64,000 bases of DNA from Ferrimonas balearica DSM 9799 (GCF_000148645.1 NC_014541.1:2689139-2753138); one strand, 5' to 3'. Positions 45,879 to 55,800 are shown, counted from the first letter of the stretch. Numbers and translations: made by a program. The notes: generated by a model from the letters alone, not told the origin.

Positions 45879-46817
45879 ATGAGCGCAATCAGTTGGTTAG
45901 TGCTGGCCGCCGCGGCCAGCAACCCCTGCCTTGAAGAGCAACTGCGAAGTGGCCACGGCGACACCACACTGGAGGAGCTGCGCGCCCTGTGCCAACTGGA
46001 GAGTGACCCAACCACCAGCTCCGCCGAAGAGCGGATCGAATCCGAGATCAGTACCAGTGATGAGCGCTTTGCGCTCAATGCCCACTACAACAACTACATC
46101 CTGCCCGCCAGCTACAACCGCACCCCGAATGAGGACGGCTGGCGCTACCACCCGGAGTCGATGGACAACTGGGAGGTGAAGTTCCAGCTCAGTGTGAAGG
46201 TGCCGGTGACCCCCTCCTGGTTTGGCGGCAAGGGGCGGGTGTTTGTGGCCTACACCAACCAAAGCTGGTGGCAGGCTTACAACAAGGACGCCTCCTCGCC
46301 GTTCCGGGAAACCAACCATATGCCGGAGATCATCTACTTCCACCGTCCTGGCTGGGAGTGGGGAGGCTGGCAAGTGGACTCCCTCAGTCTCGCCTTTAAC
46401 CACCAGTCCAACGGCCAGTCCGGCAGCCAATCCCGCAGCTGGAACCGGCTGATTGGTGGCATGGCGGTCAGTAAGGGCGACTGGGCACTCGGCGCCCAGA
46501 CCTGGTACCGGCTTAAAGAGGACCCGAAAGCCTACCCCGACGACCCGCGTGGCGACGATAACCCGGACATCACCGATTACATGGGTTACAGCGAGTTTCT
46601 GGTGGTGCACAAGCGCGAACAGCGCAATCTCAGTCTGCGGGTACGGGGCAACTTCAACACCGGCAAGGGTGGCATGGAAGCGGGCTGGAGCTTTCCCATC
46701 TGGGCCAAGCTGAGAGGGTTTGTGCAGGTGTATTACGGCTATGGCGAAAGCCTGATCGACTACAACGTCAAAAGCGAACGGGTCAGCCTTGGGTTTGAAT
46801 TTACTCCCTGGCTGTAA
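45879..46817 (+). CDS. pldA: Outer-membrane phospholipase A
   Basis: OMPLA hydrolyses acyl ester bonds of phospholipids at the outer membrane. The 312-residue product has a signal peptide and the catalytic motif FNHQSNGQSG with active His and Ser, then beta strands ending in FEFTPWL. It lies 63 bp after the kinase gene, which hints that lysophospholipid or glycerophosphodiester products feed the preceding operon. Its 3' end overlaps blc by 17 bp on the opposite strand. Confidence 0.93.
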   Translation: MSAISWLVLAAAASNPCLEEQLRSGHGDTTLEELRALCQLESDPTTSSAEERIESEISTSDERFALNAHYNNYILPASYNRTPNEDGWRYHPESMDNWEVKFQLSVKVPVTPSWFGGKGRVFVAYTNQSWWQAYNKDASSPFRETNHMPEIIYFHRPGWEWGGWQVDSLSLAFNHQSNGQSGSQSRSWNRLIGGMAVSKGDWALGAQTWYRLKEDPKAYPDDPRGDDNPDITDYMGYSEFLVVHKREQRNLSLRVRGNFNTGKGGMEAGWSFPIWAKLRGFVQVYYGYGESLIDYNVKSERVSLGFEFTPWL

Positions 46818-47367
46818 GTGGAGGCATCAGCCACTCGAGCTGGTCCATCGCGAAGCCCAGCTGTTCCGCCACCGCCAGCGGCGCTTCCAGTCGCGCCTGC
46901 GGCAGACTGGGCTCCCGTGCCAGTAACCACAGGTACTGGTGGTCATCCCCGGCCACCAGTGCCAGGTCGTAATCGTCGCTGAGCCACAGCACGTTATAGG
47001 CGCCGTAGAAGGGGCCAAAGAACGACACCTTCAGCTTGGCCGCGTCAGGGTCGAGCCGGTAGGCCTTACCCTCAGCCTCCTCCCAGTCGCGGGTGCGGGT
47101 GTTAAACCCCCGGTTGATCACCTTAACGCCGCCATCGTCCCGCATGCTGTATTGGGCGGTGACGTTGACCAGGTCGGTCTCAAACCGGTTCGGCAGCCGG
47201 GCCAGCTCGTGCCAGGTGCCGAGATACCGCTCCAAGTCAAACGGGGAGACCGCTTCGCCGCCATGCGGCGTGCCACTGCAGCCCGCCAGCACCAGCGCTG
47301 CCGCCACCAGCACGCCCCGAAATCCCTGCGTTGCCACCAGCATTAACCTTTGCATTACCCCTACCAT
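46801..47367 (-). CDS. blc: Outer-membrane lipocalin Blc
   Basis: The 188-residue lipoprotein has a signal with lipobox LVLAGC and the bacterial lipocalin motifs LERYLGTWHELARLPNRFE, SFFGPFYGAYNVLWLSDDY and YLWLLAREP. Blc binds lysophospholipids and fatty acids, which matches its convergent neighbour pldA. The ATG at 47367 follows aggaag; the frame opens 16 codons earlier. Confidence 0.93.
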   Translation of the reverse strand: MVGVMQRLMLVATQGFRGVLVAAALVLAGCSGTPHGGEAVSPFDLERYLGTWHELARLPNRFETDLVNVTAQYSMRDDGGVKVINRGFNTRTRDWEEAEGKAYRLDPDAAKLKVSFFGPFYGAYNVLWLSDDYDLALVAGDDHQYLWLLAREPSLPQARLEAPLAVAEQLGFAMDQLEWLMPPLTARE

Positions 47368-47502
47368 TCTCGGACTTCCTGTTGTTTGAGCCTCAGCCGC
47401 ATTAAACGTCAGCACGGCACCGGAAGATCACCGACGGTAGTCGCCGCGCAAACCCCCGAAGCCTTTGCCACACTGACAGCATATCCTTTAAGGACGACCC
47501 GG

Positions 47503-48405
47503 ATGAAGGCTTCTGTACTGGCACTCCTGATGTTGCCATTGGGGCTGAACGCCTCCCCCCTCGCCATTGAGTTTCGTGGCGACCTCAGCGCCAGTGAACA
47601 GGACAAACTCCGGCACTGGCTGGAACAAAGCGCCGATACCCTGAGCCTGGTCAGCGGCCGCTTTCCCCTCGAGCAGGCCCGCATTACCGTCACCCCCACC
47701 CAGCGCGGTTACGGCCCGGTACCCTGGGCACGGGTGATCCGCAGTCAACCGGAGGGGATCCATTTTTACGTGGACCCCAGCTACCCGGCCCGCGCCTTCC
47801 ACAACGACTGGACCGCCCTGCACGAATTCAGCCACCTGTTGATCCCCTACCCCGGTGACGACGACATCTGGTTCAGTGAAGGGCTCGCCAGCTACTACCA
47901 GAACCTGCTCAGGGGACGGGCTGGCGTGGTGTCGGTCGAGCAGGCCCTGCTCGACCTCGATGCCGGATTCCAGCGGGGTGAGCGCGACGCCAACCGCAAG
48001 GGTCGCAGCCTGCGCCAGCTGAGCCCGGCGATGTGGCGCACCGGCAGCTACATGCGGGTGTACTGGAGTGGCGCGGCGTACTTTATGCGGGTGGATATGG
48101 CGCTTCGCGAGCAACACAACGTCAGCCTCGATACCGTGCTGGCCCGATTTATTGAGTGCTGCCGCCAGCAGCGCCGGAGCTGGACAGCCCGGTCCCTCAT
48201 CGCGACCTTTGACCAACTGGCCGACACCACGTTGTTCGCCGACCACTACCGCCAGGTGATTGATGACACCGCCTTTCCCGAACTGGCATCGGTGTACCAA
48301 AACCTGGGGCTGGAGCGGCGCAATGGTCGACTGAAATTCAATCCGGCCGAGGAGTTTGACCAGCGTCGCCAGTCACTGTTTCGTGCTCCAACCTCCAGCC
48401 CGTGA
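47503..48405 (+). CDS. Exported gluzincin-type metalloprotease
   Basis: The 300-residue product has a signal peptide (MKASVLALLMLPLGLNA) and the zinc site HEFSH followed 20 residues on by the glutamate in WFSEGLASYYQ. That is the HExxH...E layout of M1/M61-like gluzincins without the aminopeptidase domains. Likely periplasmic. aagga precedes the ATG. Substrate unknown. Confidence 0.78.
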   Translation: MKASVLALLMLPLGLNASPLAIEFRGDLSASEQDKLRHWLEQSADTLSLVSGRFPLEQARITVTPTQRGYGPVPWARVIRSQPEGIHFYVDPSYPARAFHNDWTALHEFSHLLIPYPGDDDIWFSEGLASYYQNLLRGRAGVVSVEQALLDLDAGFQRGERDANRKGRSLRQLSPAMWRTGSYMRVYWSGAAYFMRVDMALREQHNVSLDTVLARFIECCRQQRRSWTARSLIATFDQLADTTLFADHYRQVIDDTAFPELASVYQNLGLERRNGRLKFNPAEEFDQRRQSLFRAPTSSP

Positions 48406-48516
48406 ACATTTCGGCTGTCGTAGCGGCGCTTTTGGGCTATCCTACGCGCCTTTCGCCCTTCGCCCCCGCTTCCCCGGGGTGTCGCTGGGCCTCCCCACCC
48501 ACAAGAGTCGAAGTCT

Positions 48517-50016
48517 ATGCCTTTTGCTTCCCTGGGCTTGTCCCCGGAACTGGCCCGTGCCGTTGCCGACAAAGGTTACCGTGAACCCTCCCCCATCCAG
48601 GCTCAGGCGATCCCCGCCATCCTGGCTGGCAAGGATGTGATGGCCGCCGCCCAAACCGGTACCGGTAAAACCGCCGGGTTCACCCTGCCGATGCTGCAAA
48701 ACCTCAGCCGCGGCACCCGCGCCCGCAGCAACCGCGTGCGCGCCCTGGTACTGACCCCGACCCGTGAGCTGGCAGCCCAGGTGGCCGAGTCCGTACAGAC
48801 TTACGGCCAAAACCTGCCGCTGCGCTCCGTCGTGGTGTTTGGCGGCGTCAGCATCAACCCGCAGATGCAGGCCCTGCGTCGTGGCGCCGATGTGCTGGTG
48901 GCCACCCCAGGCCGCCTGCTGGACCTGTTCAGCCAGAACGCCGTCAAGTTCGAAGACCTCGAGCTGCTGGTACTGGATGAAGCCGACCGCATGCTCGACA
49001 TGGGCTTTATCCGCGACATCCGCAAAATTCTGGCCCTGCTGCCCAAGCGTCGTCAGAACCTGCTGTTCTCCGCAACCTTCTCCGGCGAGATCCGTGAACT
49101 GGCCCGTGGCCTGCTGAACCAGCCGGTGGAAGTGGACGTCAGCCCGCGCAACAGCACCGCCCGCACCGTGGTACAGCGTCTGCACCCGGTAGACAAAGGC
49201 CGCAAGCCGGCGCTGATCTCCAAGCTGATCCGCGAGCACAACTGGCACCAGGTGCTGATCTTCACCCGCACCAAGCACGGCGCCAACCGCCTGGCTCAGA
49301 AGCTGGAGCGCGATGGCATTCAGGCCGCTGCCATCCACGGCAACAAGAGTCAGGGTGCCCGTACCCGTGCACTGGCCGGCTTTAAAGACGGCACCGTGCA
49401 GGCGCTGGTGGCCACCGACATCGCCGCCCGCGGTCTCGACATCCATCAGCTGCCTCAAGTCGTGAACTTCGACCTGCCGCAAGTGGCGGAAGACTACGTG
49501 CACCGCATTGGCCGTACCGGCCGTGCCGGCGCCGAAGGCCAGGCCATCTCTCTGGTGTGTGCGGAAGAGTTCAAACTGCTGCAGGCCATCGAAAAGCTGA
49601 TTCAGAAGCCGATTGAACGGGTTGAGCTGGCTGGCTTTGAGCCGCAGGAACCGCTGCCGGTACCGCGCCAACACGGCAATCAACCCAAGCGCACTGACGC
49701 CGCTGCCGCGCCTAAGCGCGATAACCGCAGCAAGCCGCGCAAAGAGGGTGATAAGCCGGCTGGCAACGACGAGCAGCCCCGCAGCCGTCGTCGTCCCCAG
49801 GGTGGCAAACCCGGTGGCAACGGCAAACCCGGTAACAAGCCGGGCGGCAACGGCAAACCCGGTAACAAGCCGGGCGGCAACGGTAAGCCCGGCAACAAAC
49901 CGGCCGATGGCAAATCCCGCGCTCCCCGCAAACCGGGTGAGCAAAGCGAGGGCCAACGAGCCCGACGCCGTCGTCCCAGCCGCCAGGGTGCAGCCCGAAG
50001 CGGTGACAAAAACTGA
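48517..50016 (+). CDS. rhlE: DEAD-box RNA helicase RhlE
   Basis: The 499-residue ATP-dependent RNA helicase carries all core motifs: Q motif [49 protein letters not shown] and [10 protein letters not shown]. After residue about 385 comes a basic low-complexity tail with a near-perfect repeat unit [10 protein letters not shown], present about three times; it probably binds RNA. Such tails vary quickly between relatives. Confidence 0.95.
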   Translation: MPFASLGLSPELARAVADKGYREPSPIQAQAIPAILAGKDVMAAAQTGTGKTAGFTLPMLQNLSRGTRARSNRVRALVLTPTRELAAQVAESVQTYGQNLPLRSVVVFGGVSINPQMQALRRGADVLVATPGRLLDLFSQNAVKFEDLELLVLDEADRMLDMGFIRDIRKILALLPKRRQNLLFSATFSGEIRELARGLLNQPVEVDVSPRNSTARTVVQRLHPVDKGRKPALISKLIREHNWHQVLIFTRTKHGANRLAQKLERDGIQAAAIHGNKSQGARTRALAGFKDGTVQALVATDIAARGLDIHQLPQVVNFDLPQVAEDYVHRIGRTGRAGAEGQAISLVCAEEFKLLQAIEKLIQKPIERVELAGFEPQEPLPVPRQHGNQPKRTDAAAAPKRDNRSKPRKEGDKPAGNDEQPRSRRRPQGGKPGGNGKPGNKPGGNGKPGNKPGGNGKPGNKPADGKSRAPRKPGEQSEGQRARRRRPSRQGAARSGDKN

Positions 50017-50017
50017 T

Positions 50018-50046
50018 AAAAACGCCAGGCACTGCCTGGCGTTTTT
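50018..50046 (+). terminator. Intrinsic terminator after rhlE
   Basis: AACGCCAGGC-act-GCCTGGCGTT (50021-50043), T run after. Confidence 0.93.
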
Positions 50047-50135
50047 ATCGTCTTGTTTTTGTAAGTACAGGTTGGCATGCTGGGTTCGCCAAACACACAG
50101 CGCCGGATCGCGCTTGAGCCAAATGGGAGGGCAAT

Positions 50136-50870
50136 GTGTTGGACCCGTGGACGCTGGCGCTGTCGCCAGTGCTGTTTGTGCAGGGCAAATGGGTAAGGCT
50201 GCGCACCCCAAAGCTGCCGGAAGCGCCCGGTCCCCGCAGCGGTGAGCAGGGCCAGGGCCCGCCGTTGTCGCTGATGATCATCGGTGACTCAGCCGCGGCT
50301 GGCGTTGGCATTGAGCATCAGCATCGTGCCCTCACCGGGAAACTGGCCGAACAACTGCAGTCACACTGCCGACTCAGCTGGCAACTGCACGCCCGCAGTG
50401 GCCTCAATACCGGACAAGCCCTCCACCTTATCGACGCCATCAATGCAGAAGCCATCGACGTGGTGCTGGTGTCGCTGGGCGTCAACGACGCCCTCTCCCC
50501 GGTATCCCGCCAGCGTTGGCTCAACCAGACCGCCGCCCTGACCCACACCCTGCGCCGGCGCTTTCAGCCCAGCCTGATCCTGCTGACCGCGCTGCCCCCG
50601 CTGGGTGCCTTTCCCGGCCTGCCCTGGCCCCTGAGCGCCCACCTTGGCCATCGTGCCAACCGCTTTAACCGGGCCCTCAGCCAATGGGCAGCCCCCCAGC
50701 AGGATATCGGGATCCTCGACCTCACCACCGGCGCCACGCTGTTGACCGAACACCTGGCACCGGACCGCTTTCACCCCGGCGAACCGGTGCATCAGCACTG
50801 GGCGGAGTTGGCCACAGCACACATCCGACCGTTGGTGCCCAGCCCCGCCCCGGACCAAACCGCGCCGTAA
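50136..50870 (+). CDS. SGNH/GDSL-family hydrolase
   Basis: The 244-residue product has block I MIIGDSAAAGVG with the nucleophilic Ser, block III SLGVNDA with Asn and block V DRFHPGEPVH with the Asp-His pair. It is a probable esterase or lipase. The GTG start at 50136 has gggaggg upstream; no clear signal peptide. Confidence 0.85.
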   Translation: MLDPWTLALSPVLFVQGKWVRLRTPKLPEAPGPRSGEQGQGPPLSLMIIGDSAAAGVGIEHQHRALTGKLAEQLQSHCRLSWQLHARSGLNTGQALHLIDAINAEAIDVVLVSLGVNDALSPVSRQRWLNQTAALTHTLRRRFQPSLILLTALPPLGAFPGLPWPLSAHLGHRANRFNRALSQWAAPQQDIGILDLTTGATLLTEHLAPDRFHPGEPVHQHWAELATAHIRPLVPSPAPDQTAP

Positions 50871-50995
50871 CACCATTGTGCCGCCCGGCCGCCACACCGC
50901 CCGTCGGTGCTCGCCGTCGATGAACCAAAAGAAAGCCACCGGAATGGCGTACCATCCGGTGGCTGCTTTACGTCAGAAACCGTGCCGAGCGTCGG

Positions 50996-51877
50996 TCAGC
51001 GGGCTGGCACGTTCAGCGTGACCCGTTCGGCCAGCGAGAACGCGGCGTGGCTGTCGTAGTAGGCGGCTTCGTTAATGAAGTGGGGATGGAGGGGTCGATC
51101 ACCGTCGAACACCCCAATCCGGCCATCGAAGTACTGGTAAGCCGGGTCACCAGGCTTCAGTTCGCAGAAGTCATTTTGCTCCAGAGACTTATGCACCATC
51201 GCCAGCGGTTCACCCTGTTCATCCATCGGCAGGTAGTGGGTGTCGATAAAGCGGTACGCCTCCACCTCGCCGGGGAGTTCTGGCAGGTCACCGGCCTGCT
51301 CCAGACTGGCGAAATCCAGGATCAGCCCGGTCATGGTCGCCATCTGCTCGAGAATGTCATGACGCAGTACCGACTGGGATTGTGGCCCCACTTCCACCAT
51401 CACCCCGCGTTTGCCCACGGTGCACAGGTAGCCCCATTCAGCGGCAGGCTTGGCGTCCTCCACCAGAATCACCGCCTCCGGCATGTGGTGCTTGACGTAA
51501 GCCGCCAGCTGGTAATCCCAGGGGGTAGTGTCCACCAGGATCAGGGTGGGGCCCATATTGCTGGTGGTGTTGTGCAGGTCGATCACCAGATCGATCTGGC
51601 TGGCGCCCTTCGGGCCAATCTGGGCATTGATCACCTTGGCGCGGGACTGCTCGATATTGGCCAACGAGTCATCTGCCAACAGCTCCGGTAAAAACTGGCG
51701 GTTGAGGTCCACATCCAGATAGCGGCGATTGGCGCGGTAAGCCGAGGGGTTGCCCATCAGCGTCGACACCGACAGACCCGGGCGGGCCAGTTGCTGCGGC
51801 GACGCCTGCCAGTTCTTCAGCAATTGGATGCCGGAGAGTTCATTACCATGGGTGCCACCAACCACAACCACTTTCAT
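50996..51877 (-). CDS. Aspartoacylase / succinylglutamate desuccinylase-family zinc hydrolase
   Basis: The 293-residue M14-like zinc hydrolase has GGTHGNELSG (His and Glu ligands), YLDVDLNRQF and VIDLHNTTSNMGPT (second His), as in aspartoacylase. It would hydrolyse an N-acyl amino acid such as N-acetylaspartate. It is alone, not in an arginine-catabolic (ast) cluster, which favours the aspartoacylase branch. Confidence 0.85.
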   Translation of the reverse strand: MKVVVVGGTHGNELSGIQLLKNWQASPQQLARPGLSVSTLMGNPSAYRANRRYLDVDLNRQFLPELLADDSLANIEQSRAKVINAQIGPKGASQIDLVIDLHNTTSNMGPTLILVDTTPWDYQLAAYVKHHMPEAVILVEDAKPAAEWGYLCTVGKRGVMVEVGPQSQSVLRHDILEQMATMTGLILDFASLEQAGDLPELPGEVEAYRFIDTHYLPMDEQGEPLAMVHKSLEQNDFCELKPGDPAYQYFDGRIGVFDGDRPLHPHFINEAAYYDSHAAFSLAERVTLNVPAR

Positions 51878-52262
51878 TCTTTTGCCTTCCTAGTGATGCA
51901 TAGATCTGCACGAATAGTGCCTATTAATTCACGGACTGTACAGTCTGAATTCGCCGCTTTTCCAAACCCGTTTTCCCGGACAAAGGGCTATGTTACCCCT
52001 CGAATTCCGTACTTTTCTCTGGGCAGAACCGTTAAAGAATCCGTCACTTAGTCCTGAATATCCACAAAATCTGGGACTAACTCTGTGGGTAACTGTGGAA
52101 ACTCCCATTAGCTCAGGCGTTGCGGGGTGGTTATTTTTTCACCATGACGATTCGATGAATGCTGGCTGGCGCGTAGCGGATCTGACTGGCCCTGCCATTG
52201 CCGGGATGTCTGCCCTGTGCGACCATCCCAGTTAACTCAAATATCTGCCAACGGAATGTGAG
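51878..52262. promoter_or_regulatory. Intergenic region with palindrome and DnaA-box-like 9-mers
   Basis: No gene is visible in these 385 bp between divergent genes. A perfect 12-bp palindrome GACTGTACAGTC sits at 51934-51945, 57 bp upstream of the aspartoacylase start, and may be an operator. Three 9-mers close to the DnaA box TTATCCACA lie within 45 bp: ATATCCACA (52058), TGTGGGTAA (52084) and TGTGGAAAC (52094), each one or two mismatches away. Confidence 0.35.
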
Positions 52263-53957
52263 ATGACGCCGTACCAGCAGCTCAATGCCGCCTACCTGGC
52301 CATGATTGCCCACTGCCCCAACGCCTGCGTGGAACTGGGCCTGGACGAGCAGTTGAATCGCCTGCCCAGCCCCGCCCCCACCGACCGCGAACAATTGCTG
52401 GCCAAAGCCGATGCGGTACTCGCCGCAGCCGAACAATGCGTTGATCTGGACTTCGACCAACAACAGGATGTCACCCTGATGCGACTCAGCGCAGAGCGGG
52501 TCCACTTTATGCACAAGCTGGAGCGGGAGGGACGCCGACGGGACCACGCCCTGCCCCGGGCCGGGGAGCAGATCAGCGGCGGCATCTTCCTCTTGATGAG
52601 CCGGGATCCCCGCCAGGCTGAACAACGGCTGGACAATATCCGACAGCGTTTGGCCGCCGTCCCAGCCCTGCTGGAAGGCACGCTGGCCCAACTGGACCGT
52701 CCCATCGCACGCTGGGTGCAGATCGAACACGATACCCTGGAGGAGCTGCCCAGCCTGTTCCAATCGATTCAGCAGTGGGCAGAGCAGGTGACCTACTCTG
52801 ACCAACCCGCGTTGCAGCACAACATCACCAGCGCGCTGGACGCCATCGCTGCCTATCGCCAGGGGCTGGACGCCCTGCCCACCGCCACCGATTTCACCCT
52901 AGGTGAGGAGAATGCCCGCACTCTGGTGGCCCTGAACGGCATCGAACTGAGCCTGGAGCAGATCCACCAGCACACCCGCGACTTTGTTGCCGACACCCTG
53001 GCCAACCTGGAGCAGCTGCGCCAGACTCTGGTCGCCCGCTACCAGTTGCCCGAGGACACTGACGCCGACGGCGTACACCAGTTTCTCAACCAACGCTTTG
53101 CCGTGGCCGTGCCCGATGGCCGCCTGCAAGCGGTGATTGAGCGATACCAGGCGGAGGCCGAGCGCATCGGGGAATTTATCCAGGCCCGCCAACTGTTCGA
53201 TGAGCCCGACGACCACGCCATGACCATCATGCGCACTCCGGAGTTTATGGCGCCCATGATCCCGGCTGGGGCAATGATGCAGCCCGCCGCCCTGGCGGAC
53301 GGCACCAAGACCAGTCAGATCTACCTGACGCTGTCAGAAGCGCTGCTGGATGAACACACCGAACTGGGCATCCCGGTGATGATGATCCATGAAGGGATCC
53401 CCGGTCATCACCTGCAGCTGGCGACGGCGTCCGGCAATGACAGCCTGGTACGACGGGTGTTCCCGGCCATGGAATTGGCCGAAGGCTGGACCACCATGCT
53501 GGAAGATTACATGCTCGACATCGGCTACATGGGTGAGCTGACCGACGAAGCCCGCTTTATTGCCAAGCGCGACATCAGCCGACTCAGCGCCCGGGTGGCG
53601 ATTGATCTCTACTTTATGACCGGCCAACGCCACTACCTCGATATCGGCTATCCGGTCGACACCAGCAGCGACGACCCCTTTGTGAACGCCGGACGGTTGC
53701 TCAAGGTGGTCACCGGGTTTACCGATGGCCGGGTACAGGGCGAACTCAACTGGTACTCCCAGGAGCCGGGCTACCCCATGAGTTATCTGGTGGGCAACGT
53801 CCTGATGTGGCAACTGAAACGGGACTTTGTCCACGATGGCAATGCGCTGGCCCGTGACCGCGCCTTCCACCGGGAAGTGCTGGCCTGCGGTAACCTGCCC
53901 ATGGCGATGGTGCGGGCCAGACTGGCCCAGCGCGGCCGGCTGCGGGCCGCCAACTGA
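52263..53957 (+). CDS. DUF885-family protein (putative zinc peptidase)
   Basis: The 564-residue product is helical, with the DUF885 motif HEGIPGHHLQLA and downstream ELAEGWTTMLEDYM, a probable HExxH-like metal site. No signal peptide is visible, unlike many exported members. Peptidase activity is presumed from the motif. The stop overlaps the next start (TGATG). Confidence 0.85.
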   Translation: MTPYQQLNAAYLAMIAHCPNACVELGLDEQLNRLPSPAPTDREQLLAKADAVLAAAEQCVDLDFDQQQDVTLMRLSAERVHFMHKLEREGRRRDHALPRAGEQISGGIFLLMSRDPRQAEQRLDNIRQRLAAVPALLEGTLAQLDRPIARWVQIEHDTLEELPSLFQSIQQWAEQVTYSDQPALQHNITSALDAIAAYRQGLDALPTATDFTLGEENARTLVALNGIELSLEQIHQHTRDFVADTLANLEQLRQTLVARYQLPEDTDADGVHQFLNQRFAVAVPDGRLQAVIERYQAEAERIGEFIQARQLFDEPDDHAMTIMRTPEFMAPMIPAGAMMQPAALADGTKTSQIYLTLSEALLDEHTELGIPVMMIHEGIPGHHLQLATASGNDSLVRRVFPAMELAEGWTTMLEDYMLDIGYMGELTDEARFIAKRDISRLSARVAIDLYFMTGQRHYLDIGYPVDTSSDDPFVNAGRLLKVVTGFTDGRVQGELNWYSQEPGYPMSYLVGNVLMWQLKRDFVHDGNALARDRAFHREVLACGNLPMAMVRARLAQRGRLRAAN

Positions 53958-55105
53958 TGAGCGACGCACTGCGGGCCGAATTCGTTTCCGACCTCAGTGC
54001 CGTCGACCCGGCCGAGTGGGACCGCCTGCTCGGCCACCACCTCTTTACCCGCTACCACTACCTCGCTGCGCTGGAGCAAAGCCACTGCGTTGGCGAGGCC
54101 AGCGGCTGGCTGCCCCACCACCTGTTGGTGTATCGCGGCACCACACTGGTGGCCGCCATGCCGCTCTACATCAAGCTGCACTCTTACGGTGAATATCTGT
54201 TCGACTGGAGCTGGGCCCGGGCCTACGAACAACGTGGACTGGACTACTACCCCAAGCTGGTCAGCGCCATCCCTTTTACCGCCATCACCGGCCCCCGACT
54301 CGGCATCGATAGGACACAGGCTCCGGCGGACATTCACGCGCTGGTAGGCCACTGCCTGACGCAGCGGGCCGAGTCTCTGGATGCCTCCGGCGTTCAGTTG
54401 CTGTTCCCCGACGGCAACGAGCTTAAGCAATGGACCCTGCCGGATTGGTACCGACGCCGGGACATCCGATTCCAGTGGCACCACCGGGGCGAAGCCAACT
54501 TCAGTGAGTTTCTCGGCCGCTTTAAATCCCGTAAACGCAAGATGGTGAACAAGGAGCGGCAGCGCCTGGCCGATACCGGCATAAGCTTTGAAACCCTGTC
54601 CGGCCACGACCTTACCGACGCCCACTGGCACGCCTTTATCCAGTGCTACCAAACCACCTACCTCAAGCGCTCCGGCCACCCCGGCTATCTCTCCCCCACC
54701 TTCTTCCGCCTGCTGGCCCAACACTTTGCCGAACACGTGGTGCTGATGGTGGCACGCCAACAAGGCACCATCATCGCCTGCGCGCTCTACCTGAAAGAGG
54801 GCGACACCTTATATGGGCGTTATTGGGGGGCGCTGCAGGCGGTAGAGGGGCTGCACTTCGAACTGTGCTACTACCGGGGCATCGAATACTGCCTGCAACA
54901 AGGACTGAACCGGTTTGACCCGGGCGTACAGGGGGAACACAAACTGGCCCGCGGATTCGAGCCGGTTTTCAGCTATGGCACCGGAATGATACGCCACCCC
55001 GACTTCGCCCCCGCCATCGCCCACTTCTGCCAGGAAGAGTGGCTGGCCGTCGGCCAAGCCGAGGAGCAAGCCCGCCAAGCGCTGCCGTTTCGGGAGGGGG
55101 AGTAG
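53957..55105 (+). CDS. FemAB/GNAT-like acyltransferase (DUF482 family)
   Basis: The 382-residue product belongs to the peptidogalycan/FemAB-type group of the GNAT superfamily: SDWARLLGH-like start (EWDRLLGHHLFTRYHYL), RKRKMVNKERQRL, and the C-terminal GLNRFDPGVQGEHKLARGFEP signature. It may transfer an amino acid or acyl group; substrate unknown. It overlaps the DUF885 gene by one base, so the two are translationally coupled. Confidence 0.85.
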   Translation: MSDALRAEFVSDLSAVDPAEWDRLLGHHLFTRYHYLAALEQSHCVGEASGWLPHHLLVYRGTTLVAAMPLYIKLHSYGEYLFDWSWARAYEQRGLDYYPKLVSAIPFTAITGPRLGIDRTQAPADIHALVGHCLTQRAESLDASGVQLLFPDGNELKQWTLPDWYRRRDIRFQWHHRGEANFSEFLGRFKSRKRKMVNKERQRLADTGISFETLSGHDLTDAHWHAFIQCYQTTYLKRSGHPGYLSPTFFRLLAQHFAEHVVLMVARQQGTIIACALYLKEGDTLYGRYWGALQAVEGLHFELCYYRGIEYCLQQGLNRFDPGVQGEHKLARGFEPVFSYGTGMIRHPDFAPAIAHFCQEEWLAVGQAEEQARQALPFREGE

Positions 55106-55120
55106 CGGCGCTGGCGATTG

Positions 55121-55154
55121 CCGACCAGCCTGCTGGAACAGGCTGGTCGGTTCT
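55121..55154 (+). terminator. 12-bp hairpin after the acyltransferase gene
   Basis: CCGACCAGCCTG and CAGGCTGGTCGG arms around ctggaa; only a weak T run follows. It marks the boundary between core genome and the accessory patch. Confidence 0.65.
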
Positions 55155-55254
55155 ACTGGTGCTGGACGCTAGCCACCCAGAAGCACCGAAGCTATGGCCT
55201 TCCAACTCATCTTAAATGCCGTAAATAAAGCTCATTAGTCCTTCCCCTTACTGC

Positions 55255-55773
55255 CTACCGTAGCAAGGTCATAGGATACTTAATGATCACGCTAATTAAT
55301 GAAAATGACTCTACACTCTTATACAGAAACACAGTAAACAAAACAGCTAGAACGATAGAGAAAATCATCCCAACTGTTGCAATTGATGCCTCAGCTCCGT
55401 GAAACTTACCATCATTAGGAACAAAAAAGTCTGAGTACCAGAGCATCAAGTAGCCATAAAACCAAATAATAAAGAACAAGACGTCTATAGAAATACTATT
55501 TCCAAAGGACAAAGCTACATATACATATGTTGCAGAGTAAGCCATACGGAACGCTGAGTGCATATACCTCGCACTAAATGTAGACAACGTTGATCTTGAA
55601 ATTAAATGTTCTCCATCATTAGGTACAGGAAACAAGTATTTTGCAACTAAGCCTGCGCATATAAAAAACGCCAGAGCCGTAACGTTGGTGACCACAAACA
55701 TTGAAAAAGCAAACGCAACAAATACAAATGATACATTTTGCCATTTATTATCAATACTAATGCAGCTAATCAT
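55255..55773 (-). CDS. Low-GC hypothetical membrane protein
   Basis: The 172-residue product has about four hydrophobic segments (near residues 18-45, 75-95, 98-115 and 130-155). Base composition is far more AT-rich than the flanks, a sign of transfer. The ATG at 55773 has ggag upstream; the longer frame has none. No family recognised; as cargo beside repeats and an Rhs tip it could be an accessory or immunity-type membrane protein. Confidence 0.6.
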   Translation of the reverse strand: MISCISIDNKWQNVSFVFVAFAFSMFVVTNVTALAFFICAGLVAKYLFPVPNDGEHLISRSTLSTFSARYMHSAFRMAYSATYVYVALSFGNSISIDVLFFIIWFYGYLMLWYSDFFVPNDGKFHGAEASIATVGMIFSIVLAVLFTVFLYKSVESFSLISVIIKYPMTLLR

Positions 55774-55800
55774 CTTGTTACTCCAGACCCTTGGAGATTG

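Noticed and set aside
48442-50211. 589-codon frame antisense to rhlE
   Set aside because: rhlE has every DEAD-box motif; the antisense product is low-complexity.
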